Shown here piece after piece: positions 25,418 to 33,468 of a stretch of 64,000 nucleotides of DNA; within the stretch, counting starts at the first letter, position 1, and each line of letters begins with the position of its first letter. The stretch is taken from positions 225-64,224 of the forward strand of contig NZ_KI421500.1 of the NCBI RefSeq assembly GCF_000473145.1. The letters are read 5' to 3'. Source of the DNA: Leisingera daeponensis DSM 23529. GTDB lineage: Bacteria; Pseudomonadota; Alphaproteobacteria; Rhodobacterales; Rhodobacteraceae. A program made the position numbers and the translations under genes. Below the pieces are notes generated by a model. That model searched no databases, was not told where the DNA came from, and saw only the letters and a program-made list of their open reading frames with translations.

Positions 25418-25630
25418 TTAGATGGCCCCCATAGCGCGCCTTAACTGCTCGCGGAACGCCATCTCCTCCAGCCCGTATTCCTCGCACGCATCAACCAGCG
25501 TGTGGAACGGCGCGATCGGGCAGCCGGGGCAGAGCATCTGGCGGTTCATGAACTCGCCCGCGCAGGCCGGCCAATGGTGGAACATCTCGGAAAGCGGCAG
25601 GTCGGGATTGTCGAAATCTGGGCGTCGCAT
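25418..25630 (-). CDS. DUF1858 / hybrid-cluster-protein-associated redox-disulfide protein
   Basis: 70 aa from the ATG at 25630, with a strong AAGGAGGA. The pattern LPLSEMFHHWP, MLCPGCPIAPFHTL and DACEEYGL is that of the family named for association with hybrid cluster (prismane) proteins; CPGC is the redox or metal-binding pair. Hybrid cluster proteins handle NO and hydroxylamine. It is divergent from norC, and the FNR-type box between them is correctly spaced for this gene too, so co-induction with nor by NO is likely. A longer frame to 25696 would run through that box. Confidence 0.8.
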   Translation of the reverse strand: MRRPDFDNPDLPLSEMFHHWPACAGEFMNRQMLCPGCPIAPFHTLVDACEEYGLEEMAFREQLRRAMGAI

Positions 25631-25679
25631 GGCCTGTCCTCCTTTTCCTGCATTTTGCGTGCAGCAATGCGCCCGGTCT

Positions 25680-25693
25680 TTGCGCTTTAACAA
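25680..25693. promoter_or_regulatory. FNR/NnrR-type box serving norC and probably the divergent DUF1858 gene
   Basis: TTGCG-CTTT-AACAA has the TTG-N8-CAA spacing of the Crp/Fnr family and the TTGCG half-site reported for NnrR in Rhodobacter. Its centre at 25686.5 would put a class II start near 25728, 27 nt before norC. On the other strand it would put one near 25645, just before the DUF1858 ribosome site. A related TTGC-GTGCA-GCAA lies at 25655-25667. Confidence 0.65.
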
Positions 25694-25754
25694 CATATGC
25701 GGCGGTGCGCGCAGTTAGGCAGGTCCTATCCGCAACTGTACTCAGGACCGCGAT

Positions 25755-26207
25755 ATGTCAGAGATACTTACCAAGTCGCGGGCCAGGAACGTGTTCTACG
25801 GGGGCTCCTTGTTCTTCGTCGTCGTGTTCGTGGCCATGACCGCGCACAGCCACCGCTTCATCGTGAACACATCCACCGCTGGCATGGAGCTGACCGACGA
25901 GGTGCGCCAGGGCAAGCACGTGTGGGAGCGCCACTCCTGTATCAACTGCCACACGCTGCATGGCGAGGGCGCCTATTTCGCACCGGAGGTGGGCAACGTG
26001 ATGACCCGCTGGGGCGTGCTGGACGATCCCGAAGCCGCCTATGAAATGCTCGATGGCTGGATGAAGGCGCAGCCTTCCGGCGTCGAGGGCCGCCGCCAGA
26101 TGCCGTACTTCGAGCTGACCGAGGAAGAAACCAAGGCCCTGTCCGAATTCCTGCGCTGGGCGGATCAGACCGACACCCAGAACTGGCCGCCGAACGACGC
26201 GGGCTGA
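25755..26207 (+). CDS. norC: Nitric oxide reductase subunit C (cytochrome c)
   Basis: 150 aa. A single N-terminal membrane anchor (NVFYGGSLFFVVVFVAMTA) is followed by a periplasmic domain with the heme c site CINCH (about residue 63) and a Met ligand in RRQMPYF. It feeds electrons to NorB. It is the first gene of norCBQD; norB follows after 13 bp containing GGGGAGAAAA. The FNR-type box upstream indicates NO/low-oxygen control. Confidence 0.97.
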   Translation: MSEILTKSRARNVFYGGSLFFVVVFVAMTAHSHRFIVNTSTAGMELTDEVRQGKHVWERHSCINCHTLHGEGAYFAPEVGNVMTRWGVLDDPEAAYEMLDGWMKAQPSGVEGRRQMPYFELTEEETKALSEFLRWADQTDTQNWPPNDAG

Positions 26208-26220
26208 GGGGAGAAAAGCA

Positions 26221-27564
26221 ATGAAATATCAATCTCAAAAAGTGGCCTATGCCTATTTCATGGTGGCATTGGGCCTGTTCGCCATTCAAGTCCTGGGCGG
26301 CTTGCTGGCCGGCTGGATCTATGTCTGGCCCAACACCTTGAGCGAGCTTCTGCCGTTCAACATCGTGCGGATGCTGCACACCAACGCGCTGATTGTCTGG
26401 CTCTTGCTGGGCTTCTTCGGTGCCGCCTACTACCTCGTGCCGGAAGAATCCGAGCGTGAGCTGTTCTCGGTGAAACTCGCGTATATCCAGCTGGCAATTC
26501 TTGTCGTCGGGACACTCGGCGCAGTGGTCTCCTACCTCGCGGGCATCCACGGCGGGCGGGAGTTCCTGGAACAGCCCCTGTGGGTCAAGTTCGGCATCCT
26601 GGTCGCGGCGGTGATCTTCCTCGTGAACATCTCCCTGACCGTGCTGGCCGGCCGCAAGACCGCGATCACCAACATCCTCCTGATGGGCCTGTGGCTGCTG
26701 TCGCTTCTGTGGATCTTCGCCTTTATCAACCCGGACAACCTGTCGCTCGACAAAATGTACTGGTGGTTCGTTGTCCACCTGTGGGTGGAAGCGACCTGGG
26801 AACTGGTGATGGCCGCTATCCTTGGCTACCTGATGCTGAAGCTGACCGGTGTTGACCGCGAGGTGGTGGAGAAATGGCTCTATGTCATCGTGGCGCTGGC
26901 CCTGTTCTCCGGCATCCTCGGCACCGGCCACCACTTCTTCTGGATCGGCACGCCTGGCTACTGGCAGTGGATCGGCTCGATCTTCTCCACCCTCGAAGTG
27001 ATCCCGTTCTTTGCGATGATGAGCTTTGCCTTCATCATGGTCTGGAAGGGCCGCAAGAACCACCCGAACAAGGCCGCACTGCTGTGGTCGCTGGGGGCAT
27101 CTACCGTGGCCTTCTTCGGTGCCGGCGTCTGGGGCTTCCTGCACACGCTGCACGGGGTGAACTATTATACCCACGGCACCCAGATCACAGCGGCCCACGG
27201 GCACCTGGCCTTCTATGGCGCCTATGTGGCGATGAACCTGGCGATGTTCACCTATGCGATGCCCCACCTCAGGAACCGCGATCCCTATAACCAGGTGCTG
27301 AACATGGCGTCCTTCTGGCTGATGACCGGCGGCATGGCCTTCATGACCTTCGTGCTGACTTTTGCCGGCACCATCCAGACCCACATGCAGCGTATTGTCG
27401 GCGACTACTTCATGGACGTGCAGGACCAGCTGGGACTGTTCTACCTGATGCGCCTCGGCTCTGGCGCGGTGGTGGTCCTGGGCGCGCTTCTGTTCATCTA
27501 CGCAACCGTCGTGGTCCGCCGCGAAGTCATCAAACCCGGCCCCGTGGCCGTACCGGGAGAATAA
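26221..27564 (+). CDS. norB: Nitric oxide reductase subunit B
   Basis: 447 aa with about 12 membrane helices, a heme-copper oxidase relative that reduces NO to N2O. Ligand regions are visible: RMLHTNALIVW (low-spin heme His), WWFVVHLWVEATWE with the catalytic-site His and Glu, GTGHHFFWIG (FeB histidines) and the late THMQRIVGDYFM. Full length for the cytochrome-c-dependent cNOR type, which agrees with norC next to it. Confidence 0.97.
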   Translation: MKYQSQKVAYAYFMVALGLFAIQVLGGLLAGWIYVWPNTLSELLPFNIVRMLHTNALIVWLLLGFFGAAYYLVPEESERELFSVKLAYIQLAILVVGTLGAVVSYLAGIHGGREFLEQPLWVKFGILVAAVIFLVNISLTVLAGRKTAITNILLMGLWLLSLLWIFAFINPDNLSLDKMYWWFVVHLWVEATWELVMAAILGYLMLKLTGVDREVVEKWLYVIVALALFSGILGTGHHFFWIGTPGYWQWIGSIFSTLEVIPFFAMMSFAFIMVWKGRKNHPNKAALLWSLGASTVAFFGAGVWGFLHTLHGVNYYTHGTQITAAHGHLAFYGAYVAMNLAMFTYAMPHLRNRDPYNQVLNMASFWLMTGGMAFMTFVLTFAGTIQTHMQRIVGDYFMDVQDQLGLFYLMRLGSGAVVVLGALLFIYATVVVRREVIKPGPVAVPGE

Positions 27565-27567
27565 GTC

Positions 27568-28362
27568 ATGAACGCGATGAATATGCCGTCCGTGCCCTTC
27601 TACCGTCCTGCAGGCGATGAATGCACCGTCTTCGAGATGGCCCAAGCCAACGGTCTGCCCCTTCTTCTGAAGGGGCCCACCGGCTGCGGCAAGACGCGGT
27701 TCGTGGAACATATGGCGGCCCGGCTCGGGCTGCCCCTCCACACCGTTGCCTGCCATGACGACCTGTCCGCCGCCGACCTGATCGGGCGCTACCTGCTGAA
27801 GGGCGGGGAAACCGTCTGGGTCGATGGTCCGCTGACCCGCGCGGTGCGCGAGGGCGGCATCTGCTACCTGGATGAGGTGGTCGAGGCCAGGAAGGACGTG
27901 GCCGTGGTGCTGCACCCCTTGACCGACGACCGCCGCCGCCTTGTCATTGACCGCACGGGTGAGGAGTTGGCGGCGCCCAAGCCCTTCATGCTGGTCGCGA
28001 GCTACAACCCCGGCTACCAGAACATCCTGAAGAAGCTGAAGCCGTCGACCCGGCAGCGCTTCCTGTCGATCGGCTTCGACTTCCCGGAAGCCTCTGCCGA
28101 AACTGCGGTGGTTGCGTCGGAGAGCGGGCTGGACGAGGACCGCTCCGCCGCGCTGGTGCGCTTGGCGGGCCATATCCGCAAGCTCTCCGGTATGGATCTG
28201 GAGGAAGGTGTGTCCACCCGCCTCTTGATCTACGCCGCGACGCTGATCGCCAAGGGCATGGGCGTGGAGCGCGCGGTGGAGGCCGCCATCATTGAACCCC
28301 TCAGCGACGAGAGTGACGTGCAGCTGGCGCTGCGCGACCTTGCCGCCAGCGTCTACGGGTGA
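27568..28362 (+). CDS. norQ: NorQ, MoxR-type AAA+ ATPase for NO reductase maturation
   Basis: 264 aa. Walker A is GPTGCGKTRFVEHMA and Walker B is ICYLDEVVEARKDV, with sensor ASYNPGYQ. Together with NorD it inserts the non-heme iron (FeB) into NorB. It starts 3 bp after norB and is followed by norD after 4 bp. Confidence 0.95.
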   Translation: MNAMNMPSVPFYRPAGDECTVFEMAQANGLPLLLKGPTGCGKTRFVEHMAARLGLPLHTVACHDDLSAADLIGRYLLKGGETVWVDGPLTRAVREGGICYLDEVVEARKDVAVVLHPLTDDRRRLVIDRTGEELAAPKPFMLVASYNPGYQNILKKLKPSTRQRFLSIGFDFPEASAETAVVASESGLDEDRSAALVRLAGHIRKLSGMDLEEGVSTRLLIYAATLIAKGMGVERAVEAAIIEPLSDESDVQLALRDLAASVYG

Positions 28363-28366
28363 AGCC

Positions 28367-30244
28367 ATGATCCACGCTCTCGACCTTCTGGAACCCGAAG
28401 AAACGGTTGGCAACCTGTGGCACGGCATGGCCTCACGGATCGGTGCCGCTGAGGATGGGGCCGAACACACCGTCCGGTTCGAGGACATGCGCGCCAGCGC
28501 GGCGGCGCTGTTCCGGGCGCTGGGCGGGGCCGGGGGCGTGGAAATCCAGGTGGCGCCCTCCGTGCTGTCGGACCATCGTCCGGACCGGCTGCGCCGCATC
28601 GGCACCCCGCGGGAGATGGTGCATGTGGCCAGCTTTGACGGCGAGCGCCTGCGCCTGCCGCCGGAAATGGCCGCATTTTCAAGCCGCGAGTTGAACCGCA
28701 AGGCCTACCTGTGGCTGGCCGCAATGGCCGCCATGATCGAATTGCCGGACCGCAACGAGGACCGCTATCAGGCCGACCAGCTGGAGATCGCCGCCAATGC
28801 CCGGGCCGCGGATCAAGTGTTTGCCGCCTGTCCGGGGCTGCGGTCAGCCTATGGCGGCTTCTGCGCCCATGTTGCCGGGACGCGCAAACGCAACGGCCTG
28901 CCGCGGTTCGAGGCCCGGATTGAGCGGATGGTGCTGGACCAGATCGGCACCGACTGCCGCATCGCAGAGCCCTGCACCTGCACCGAACCGCGCGGCTACC
29001 GGACCTATCAGCCGGTGCCGTTCTGGCTGCGCTTGGCGGTTCCGCAGGCGGGCAGGGGCGCAGCCCCGGAAGCGGAAGAGATGAAAACACCCGGTCTCGC
29101 CGTCTCGACCCGCAAGACGGCCAAGCGGCAGGATCAGGACCAGACCACCCGCAAGGACAGCTTCATCGTTCACCGGTTTGAATCCATCCTGTCCTGGGCC
29201 GAAAGCCTGAACATCAACCGCATGGTCGATGACGACGACAACGAGAACGCCCAGAAAGCGGCGGAGGATCAGGACAACCTCACCCTCTCGCAGCACATGA
29301 AGCGCGCGGCTTCGCGGCTGCGGATCTCGCTGGACCTGTCGCCGCAGGATGCTGAGCACGAGCGGCTGGCGGGGCAGTTCACCTATCCCGAGTGGAACCA
29401 CCGGCTGGGCAAGCACATGCCCGCCCATGCCCGCGTGCTGGAGGCCGAAGGCAAGCCCGCGGACAGCTTCCAGCCCGACCCGCGGCTGGTGTCCCGCGTG
29501 CGCCGCCAGTTCGCGCCGCTGCACCCGCGCCGGGTGATGCTGCCGCGGCAGCTGGACGGCGACGAGCTGGATCTGGAGGCGGTGGTGAAATCCCATGTCG
29601 ATCTGGCCTGCGGCCAGCAGGGCAGCGACCGGGTCTGGCAGGCCAGCCGCCCGATGGCCCGCGACCTGAGCGTGGCGGTGCTGATGGACTGCTCCCGCTC
29701 GACTGAGGCCACGGTCGGCGACCGTCCGGTGATTGAGACCGCCCGCGAATCCCTGTCGGCTTTGGCCGGCGGCATCGCCACGGCTGGCGACCGGCTGGGC
29801 ATCTGGGGGTTCTCCTCCCTGCGCCGCGACCGGGTGTTCCTGACCCGCGCCAAAGGGTTCGAGGACCCGATGTCAGAGGCGGTCACCGCCCGTATCGGCG
29901 GCTTCAAGCCCGGCCACTACACCCGCCTCGGCGCGGCAATCCGCCATGCCTCTGCCCTGCTGGCCGAGGAAGGATCCGAACGCCGCCTTCTGCTGGTTCT
30001 GACCGATGGCAAGCCCAACGATCTGGACCACTATGAAGGCGTGCACGGAATCGAGGACAGCCGCATGGCGGTTCGCGAGGCGCGTGCTCTGGGCCAGTCG
30101 GTGCATGGCGTGGTGATCGACGCTGACGGGCAGGACTGGTTTGCCCGCATCTTCGGGCGCGCGGGGTTCACCCTGCTGCCCGACCCGGACCGGCTGCCGC
30201 GCGCGTTGCCGGAAATCTATCAATCCCTGACCATGGAGCACTGA
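28367..30244 (+). CDS. norD: NorD, von Willebrand factor A protein for NO reductase maturation
   Basis: 625 aa from the ATG at 28367; the open frame extends into norQ but the ATG follows the norQ stop directly. The C-terminal VWA domain has a MIDAS-like DCSRSTE in LSVAVLMDCSRS, a conserved Thr in the GHYTRLG segment and VLTDGKPND. The middle is acidic (MVDDDDNENAQ). It partners NorQ in activating NorB. The next small gene starts 1 bp after its stop. Confidence 0.95.
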   Translation: MIHALDLLEPEETVGNLWHGMASRIGAAEDGAEHTVRFEDMRASAAALFRALGGAGGVEIQVAPSVLSDHRPDRLRRIGTPREMVHVASFDGERLRLPPEMAAFSSRELNRKAYLWLAAMAAMIELPDRNEDRYQADQLEIAANARAADQVFAACPGLRSAYGGFCAHVAGTRKRNGLPRFEARIERMVLDQIGTDCRIAEPCTCTEPRGYRTYQPVPFWLRLAVPQAGRGAAPEAEEMKTPGLAVSTRKTAKRQDQDQTTRKDSFIVHRFESILSWAESLNINRMVDDDDNENAQKAAEDQDNLTLSQHMKRAASRLRISLDLSPQDAEHERLAGQFTYPEWNHRLGKHMPAHARVLEAEGKPADSFQPDPRLVSRVRRQFAPLHPRRVMLPRQLDGDELDLEAVVKSHVDLACGQQGSDRVWQASRPMARDLSVAVLMDCSRSTEATVGDRPVIETARESLSALAGGIATAGDRLGIWGFSSLRRDRVFLTRAKGFEDPMSEAVTARIGGFKPGHYTRLGAAIRHASALLAEEGSERRLLLVLTDGKPNDLDHYEGVHGIEDSRMAVREARALGQSVHGVVIDADGQDWFARIFGRAGFTLLPDPDRLPRALPEIYQSLTMEH

Positions 30245-30245
30245 G

Positions 30246-30419
30246 ATGAAACGCATCCTCTCTCTGGCCCTGCTGGCCCCCTCCAGCGCCTTCGCCGCCG
30301 CCTTCGAGCGTCCGATCCCGCAGCCGCAGACCGAAACCGCTGAGTTCTGGTTCCTGGTCGCCTCCATCGCCCTGATCGCCAGCCTTTGCCTGGTGCAATA
30401 CCTGGTGAGCCGGCGATGA
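30246..30419 (+). CDS. Small membrane protein at the end of the nor operon
   Basis: 57 aa, too short for many gene finders. It has a signal-like N-terminus (MKRILSLALLAPSSAFAAAF), a short PIPQPQTETAEF periplasmic stretch and one membrane helix (FWFLVASIALIASLCLVQYLV) before an RR end. It starts 1 bp after norD and overlaps the next gene by 4 nt, so it is certainly in the nor transcript. It resembles what is called NnrT in Rhodobacter, but I hold that lightly. Confidence 0.75.
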   Translation: MKRILSLALLAPSSAFAAAFERPIPQPQTETAEFWFLVASIALIASLCLVQYLVSRR

Positions 30420-30640
30420 CACCGCGGCCCTCCTGGCGGCTGCTGGCGGCGCTTTACCCCTTCGGGGCCGGCGCGGCGGCCGTCAATATCTTCTTTGCCT
30501 CGCTGATCGCGAGCTGGATCGGCTGGCGGGTGCTGACACCATATGAGTCGGTGGCGTGGGGGCTGCTGCTGGGGCTGCCTTTGACCTATGTCTTCGCCGG
30601 CCATATCGAGCGGCTGAAACAGCAGGCGGACGGCGGCTGA
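30416..30640 (+). CDS. Small two-helix membrane protein of the nor operon (NorF-like)
   Basis: 74 aa, ATG overlapping the previous stop (ATGA). Two hydrophobic segments, GAGAAAVNIFFASLIASW and SVAWGLLLGLPLTYVFAG, and a charged C-terminus. Its size and topology match NorF of norCBQDEF operons, but there is no norE. It is the last gene before a strong hairpin. Confidence 0.7.
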   Translation: MTPRPSWRLLAALYPFGAGAAAVNIFFASLIASWIGWRVLTPYESVAWGLLLGLPLTYVFAGHIERLKQQADGG

Positions 30641-30660
30641 GCCGGTGCATAGCCGCGCGG

Positions 30661-30688
30661 AAAAAAAGGGCCCTGCACTGCAGGGCCC
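30661..30688 (-). terminator. Strong intrinsic terminator between nor and the EF-hand gene
   Basis: GGGCCCTGCA (30668-30677) and TGCAGGGCCC (30679-30688) pair perfectly. Seven A residues precede the stem on the plus strand, which become a T run on the minus strand. It therefore terminates the EF-hand gene and may also stop nor transcripts. Confidence 0.85.
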
Positions 30689-30763
30689 TCGCACCGTTTG
30701 AAACCGGCGCGGCATCAGGAGGCAAGGCGGCCGGGGGGGATGGGGAGCCGCCTTGCCGCAGAG

Positions 30764-31012
30764 TCAGCCTTCTGCTGCCAGCAGGCCGGCTTCCTCCGCT
30801 GCCTGCACCTCGGCCAGGTCGGCTTCGCCATCGGCGTTGGAGTCGATGGTGGCAAAGGTTTCTGCGGTCAAATCCGGATAGGCCGCCTGCAGTTCCTCCA
30901 GCGAATAGGTGCCGTTGCCGTCGGTGTCAGCCTCGGTGATGGATTCCATCGCGGCCAGCGGCGAAGCAGCCAGAGCAGCAACAGCGGCGGCGGTCAGCGC
31001 GAATTTTTTCAT
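30764..31012 (-). CDS. Secreted EF-hand calcium-binding protein
   Basis: 82 aa from the ATG at 31012 (GGAG 8 bp upstream; a GTG at 31021 is also in frame). A signal peptide ends near AALAASPLAA. Two EF-hand loops follow: DTDGNGTYSLEE, and DSNADGEADLAE, which has the normal D-x-N-x-D start. It is probably a periplasmic calcium-binding protein. It is monocistronic and followed by the strong terminator at 30661-30688. Confidence 0.8.
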   Translation of the reverse strand: MKKFALTAAAVAALAASPLAAMESITEADTDGNGTYSLEELQAAYPDLTAETFATIDSNADGEADLAEVQAAEEAGLLAAEG

Positions 31013-31396
31013 GTGAGACACTCCATTCGTTTGTTTGGTTTTCTACCTGCGGCCACGGTGGTCCGCGTGCCGTGGCATAGAGCTAGGGCGTGTATGCGCC
31101 TGGCGCTATCCCCTTGGCGGCAGGACAGAATTTCAGGCACCGCACCGCCGGAAACGGGCGCCGGCTTCGGCGCTTTGCCGCCCTGGCGCCCGGCTGGTCC
31201 TTTCTCCGCTCACGCCCGCCAGCCGCTCCCGCAGAATTCTGCCAGCGCCGGCGCAGGCACCGGGCGGCCTCTTGAAATGGGAGAGGTGTGATACAGCGGC
31301 AAACGCCGGAAACAGCCGGATTGCGGTCGCCATGAATGCTTGGCCGCAATTCACGCGGCGGATCTGAGCATTCGGCAGAGGACCGGGGTTCCGGGT
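31013..31396. other. Intergenic region between the EF-hand and M56 peptidase genes
   Basis: About 380 bp. Open frames exist on both strands but none has a ribosome site or recognisable protein character. It should contain the EF-hand promoter and the end of the blaI-blaR1-like transcript. I see no clear terminator or repeat. Confidence 0.4.
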
Positions 31397-32539
31397 TTAG
31401 CGGGCCGGTACGGCAAAGCCGCCGTTCAGGGCGCTGACCGCAAGTTCCGGCGCCGTGTTGCGGCTGGCCATCCGTTCCAGGTTGACGATGGTCGACAGCA
31501 TGATGCGGTCATGGCTCCAGTCGCTGGGCCGCTGCAGCAGCATGGCGGTTGCCAGCACCACCCCGGCCATCGCCAAGGACACCAGTCCCCAGCCCAGCGA
31601 GTTCGGCCCCTGCGGCTGAACCGCCGTCACCGCTATGATGCGCCGTTGCAGCGATGCGCCGCGGCGGGTTTCGCGGCGGTCGACCAGCGCCACCGCCGGG
31701 CTGCGGCGGGTGAACAGGGCCGGGCCGCGGGCGGCATGGGCGCAGGCGCGGATCAGGCATTCGCAATAGGCGCGCACATCAAAACCGGGCCGCGCCATCA
31801 AAGCCTGATCGCAGGCAAACTCACGCAGCAGCCGCACTTCGCGCCGCCACATGTAAAAGGCAGGGTTCCAGAACAGCAGCGGGCGCAGCATCTCCAGCAG
31901 AAACTCGCATTCGATGTCGCGCTGGCGGAAATGCTGCAGCTCATGGGCGATCGTCAGGCGCAGGTCGCGGGGGTCGTTCAGCAGCGATGAGGGCAGCACC
32001 ACGTAACGGCGAAATGGCCCGCGGGTGGAATAGGCGACGCGGATGTCGTCTGACACCATAAGCTGCACCCGGCCGATGCTTTTCCAGACAAAGGCGCCGC
32101 TCAGGTTCTGGTGCAGGCGGAAGACGGACACCGCCACATGCGCCAGGCAGAGCAGCGCTCCGGCGGCAAACGCCGCGGCAAGGGCCTGTGCCCACAACGG
32201 CTGCAGGCTGGTAAGCCCGCGCACCGCATCCTCGCGCAGGCCCAGGGTGGCCTCGAACGTGCCGGCGCTCATGCTGACATTGCCCTGCAGGTACTGCGAG
32301 ACCAGCATGTCGGAGAAATTCGGCGGATGGGCGATGACATAATGGGTGAAGGCAAGGATCAGCACCGGCGAGCCTGCCAGCAGTACTGTCATCCCATTGA
32401 GCAGGCGCAGTTGCGGCCGGTAGGCGCGGCCCAGCGGGCTGCGTGCCAGTGCCTTGCGGGCGGCGAACCATAGCAGGGTGCCTGCCAGCAGCAGGATATT
32501 CAGGTCGATATAGGCGTTCAGCAGAACATCAGTTGGCAT
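31397..32539 (-). CDS. BlaR1/MecR1-like M56 family membrane metallopeptidase
   Basis: 380 aa. Three N-terminal membrane segments (about 13-27, 50-65, 120-142) are followed by a cytoplasmic zinc-protease domain with HELQHFRQRD (HExxH) and a downstream EFACDQALM glutamate. One membrane segment follows near 320-340. The penicillin-binding sensor domain of BlaR1 is absent, so the signal is not obviously a beta-lactam. It overlaps the BlaI-like repressor by 11 bp and would inactivate it on signal. No target gene is adjacent. Confidence 0.85.
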   Translation of the reverse strand: MPTDVLLNAYIDLNILLLAGTLLWFAARKALARSPLGRAYRPQLRLLNGMTVLLAGSPVLILAFTHYVIAHPPNFSDMLVSQYLQGNVSMSAGTFEATLGLREDAVRGLTSLQPLWAQALAAAFAAGALLCLAHVAVSVFRLHQNLSGAFVWKSIGRVQLMVSDDIRVAYSTRGPFRRYVVLPSSLLNDPRDLRLTIAHELQHFRQRDIECEFLLEMLRPLLFWNPAFYMWRREVRLLREFACDQALMARPGFDVRAYCECLIRACAHAARGPALFTRRSPAVALVDRRETRRGASLQRRIIAVTAVQPQGPNSLGWGLVSLAMAGVVLATAMLLQRPSDWSHDRIMLSTIVNLERMASRNTAPELAVSALNGGFAVPAR

Positions 32540-32945
32540 TGTCCCCCAGCCTTTCCTCCAAGAGCGCCCGCATCTCCTCGAGCATCTCGTCGGTCACATC
32601 CTCATCATCGACCAGCCGCGCCACCAGGGCGGCGGGCGCGCCGTTGAAAAGCTTGCTCGAAAGGTTTTTCAGAGATGTTTTCTGATACTCTGCCTTGGGA
32701 ACGGCGGGGCGGTAGACCAGGGAGCGGTCCTTGCGCTCGCTGGTGAGGAAGCCCTTCTGCTCCATGATCTTGAGAACCGTGGCCACTGAGGTATAGGCGC
32801 GTTCCTGCACCTTGTTCAGCTCCGCCAGGATGTCGCGCACGGTGCCGCCGCCCAGGTCCCAGACGACGGTCATGAATTCCAGCTCAACCTCGGTCAGCAG
32901 GGAAGTGTCGTGTTTCTTGCGCATCGCCTCGGCAGTCCGGCTCAT
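32529..32945 (-). CDS. BlaI/MecI-family transcriptional repressor
   Basis: 138 aa from the ATG at 32945; an ATG at 32921 is also possible. A winged helix with LTEVELEFMTVVWDLGGGTVRDI and RAYTSVATVLKIMEQKGFL is the family signature, with a C-terminal dimerisation helix (DEMLEEMRALLEERLG). It represses its own operon until the M56 partner cleaves it. Gene overlap with the peptidase shows they work as a pair. Confidence 0.9.
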   Translation of the reverse strand: MSRTAEAMRKKHDTSLLTEVELEFMTVVWDLGGGTVRDILAELNKVQERAYTSVATVLKIMEQKGFLTSERKDRSLVYRPAVPKAEYQKTSLKNLSSKLFNGAPAALVARLVDDEDVTDEMLEEMRALLEERLGDNAN

Positions 32946-33130
32946 TTGGTGGTTCCAGTCATGCTAGGGGAAGGGGGCTCCCGTGAAAACTATTTTCTTA
33001 GCAGGTGCGCGGCGGCGGGGCATTTGTCGTCAAAATGTGCGCTGCCGCGTGGGTCTTTTCAGCAGGGTCCGGGGGATGGGCCGGTCCGTGCGAAGGTGCC
33101 CGGCCCATCGGTTCAGGGTTTTGGCTGAGA

Positions 33131-33163
33131 AGGCCTTGAAGGGCAGGTTTGCCTTCAAGGCCT
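33131..33163 (-). terminator. Stem-loop at the end of the glycerol transporter operon
   Basis: AGGCCTTGAAGG (33131-33142) pairs perfectly with CCTTCAAGGCCT (33152-33163) around a 9-nt loop, 27 bp past the last glp gene. There is no long T run, so terminator strength is uncertain. Confidence 0.6.
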
Positions 33164-33189
33164 GTCCCGATTTCGTTTGCGGCCGCGGG

Positions 33190-33468
33190 TCAGACCTTCC
33201 AGAAGCAGAAGATGCCCCAGGCAATCGACAGACCCAAGGGCCACCACAGCGGCATTCCCACCAGTCCCAGCCAGGCCAGGAAGATGTAGGACGTGCCGAG
33301 GAGGCTGATGAACAGCCGGTCGCCGCGGGTGGTGGTGAGGCCCAGCACGCCCTTGCGGGCCGCGCCGCCGGGGTGGCGGATTTCAGCGATGATCAGCACG
33401 CCGATCGCGGTGAAGATGCCGATGAACAAAAGGGCAGTGGGCCAGGTCCAGGCCATCCATGAAAGCAT
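33190..33468 (-). CDS. glpU: DUF2160 small membrane protein of the glycerol transporter operon
   Basis: 92 aa with three hydrophobic segments (about 8-28, 52-68, 72-90). DUF2160 members are encoded with glycerol-type ABC transporters; in Rhizobium leguminosarum the corresponding gene is glpU, of unknown function. The start overlaps the permease stop by 1 nt (TAATG). Last gene of the operon. Confidence 0.8.
   Translation of the reverse strand: MLSWMAWTWPTALLFIGIFTAIGVLIIAEIRHPGGAARKGVLGLTTTRGDRLFISLLGTSYIFLAWLGLVGMPLWWPLGLSIAWGIFCFWKV

Noticed and set aside
25942..28701. A 919-aa open frame on the minus strand opposite norB, norQ and norD
   Set aside because: It is rich in His, Gln and Arg with no recognisable domain, and lies antisense to four well supported nor genes; it is a product of high GC codon bias.
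31397..32945. A beta-lactam resistance operon
   Set aside because: The BlaR1-like protein lacks a penicillin-binding sensor domain and there is no beta-lactamase or PBP gene nearby; only a BlaI/M56 regulatory pair is supported.
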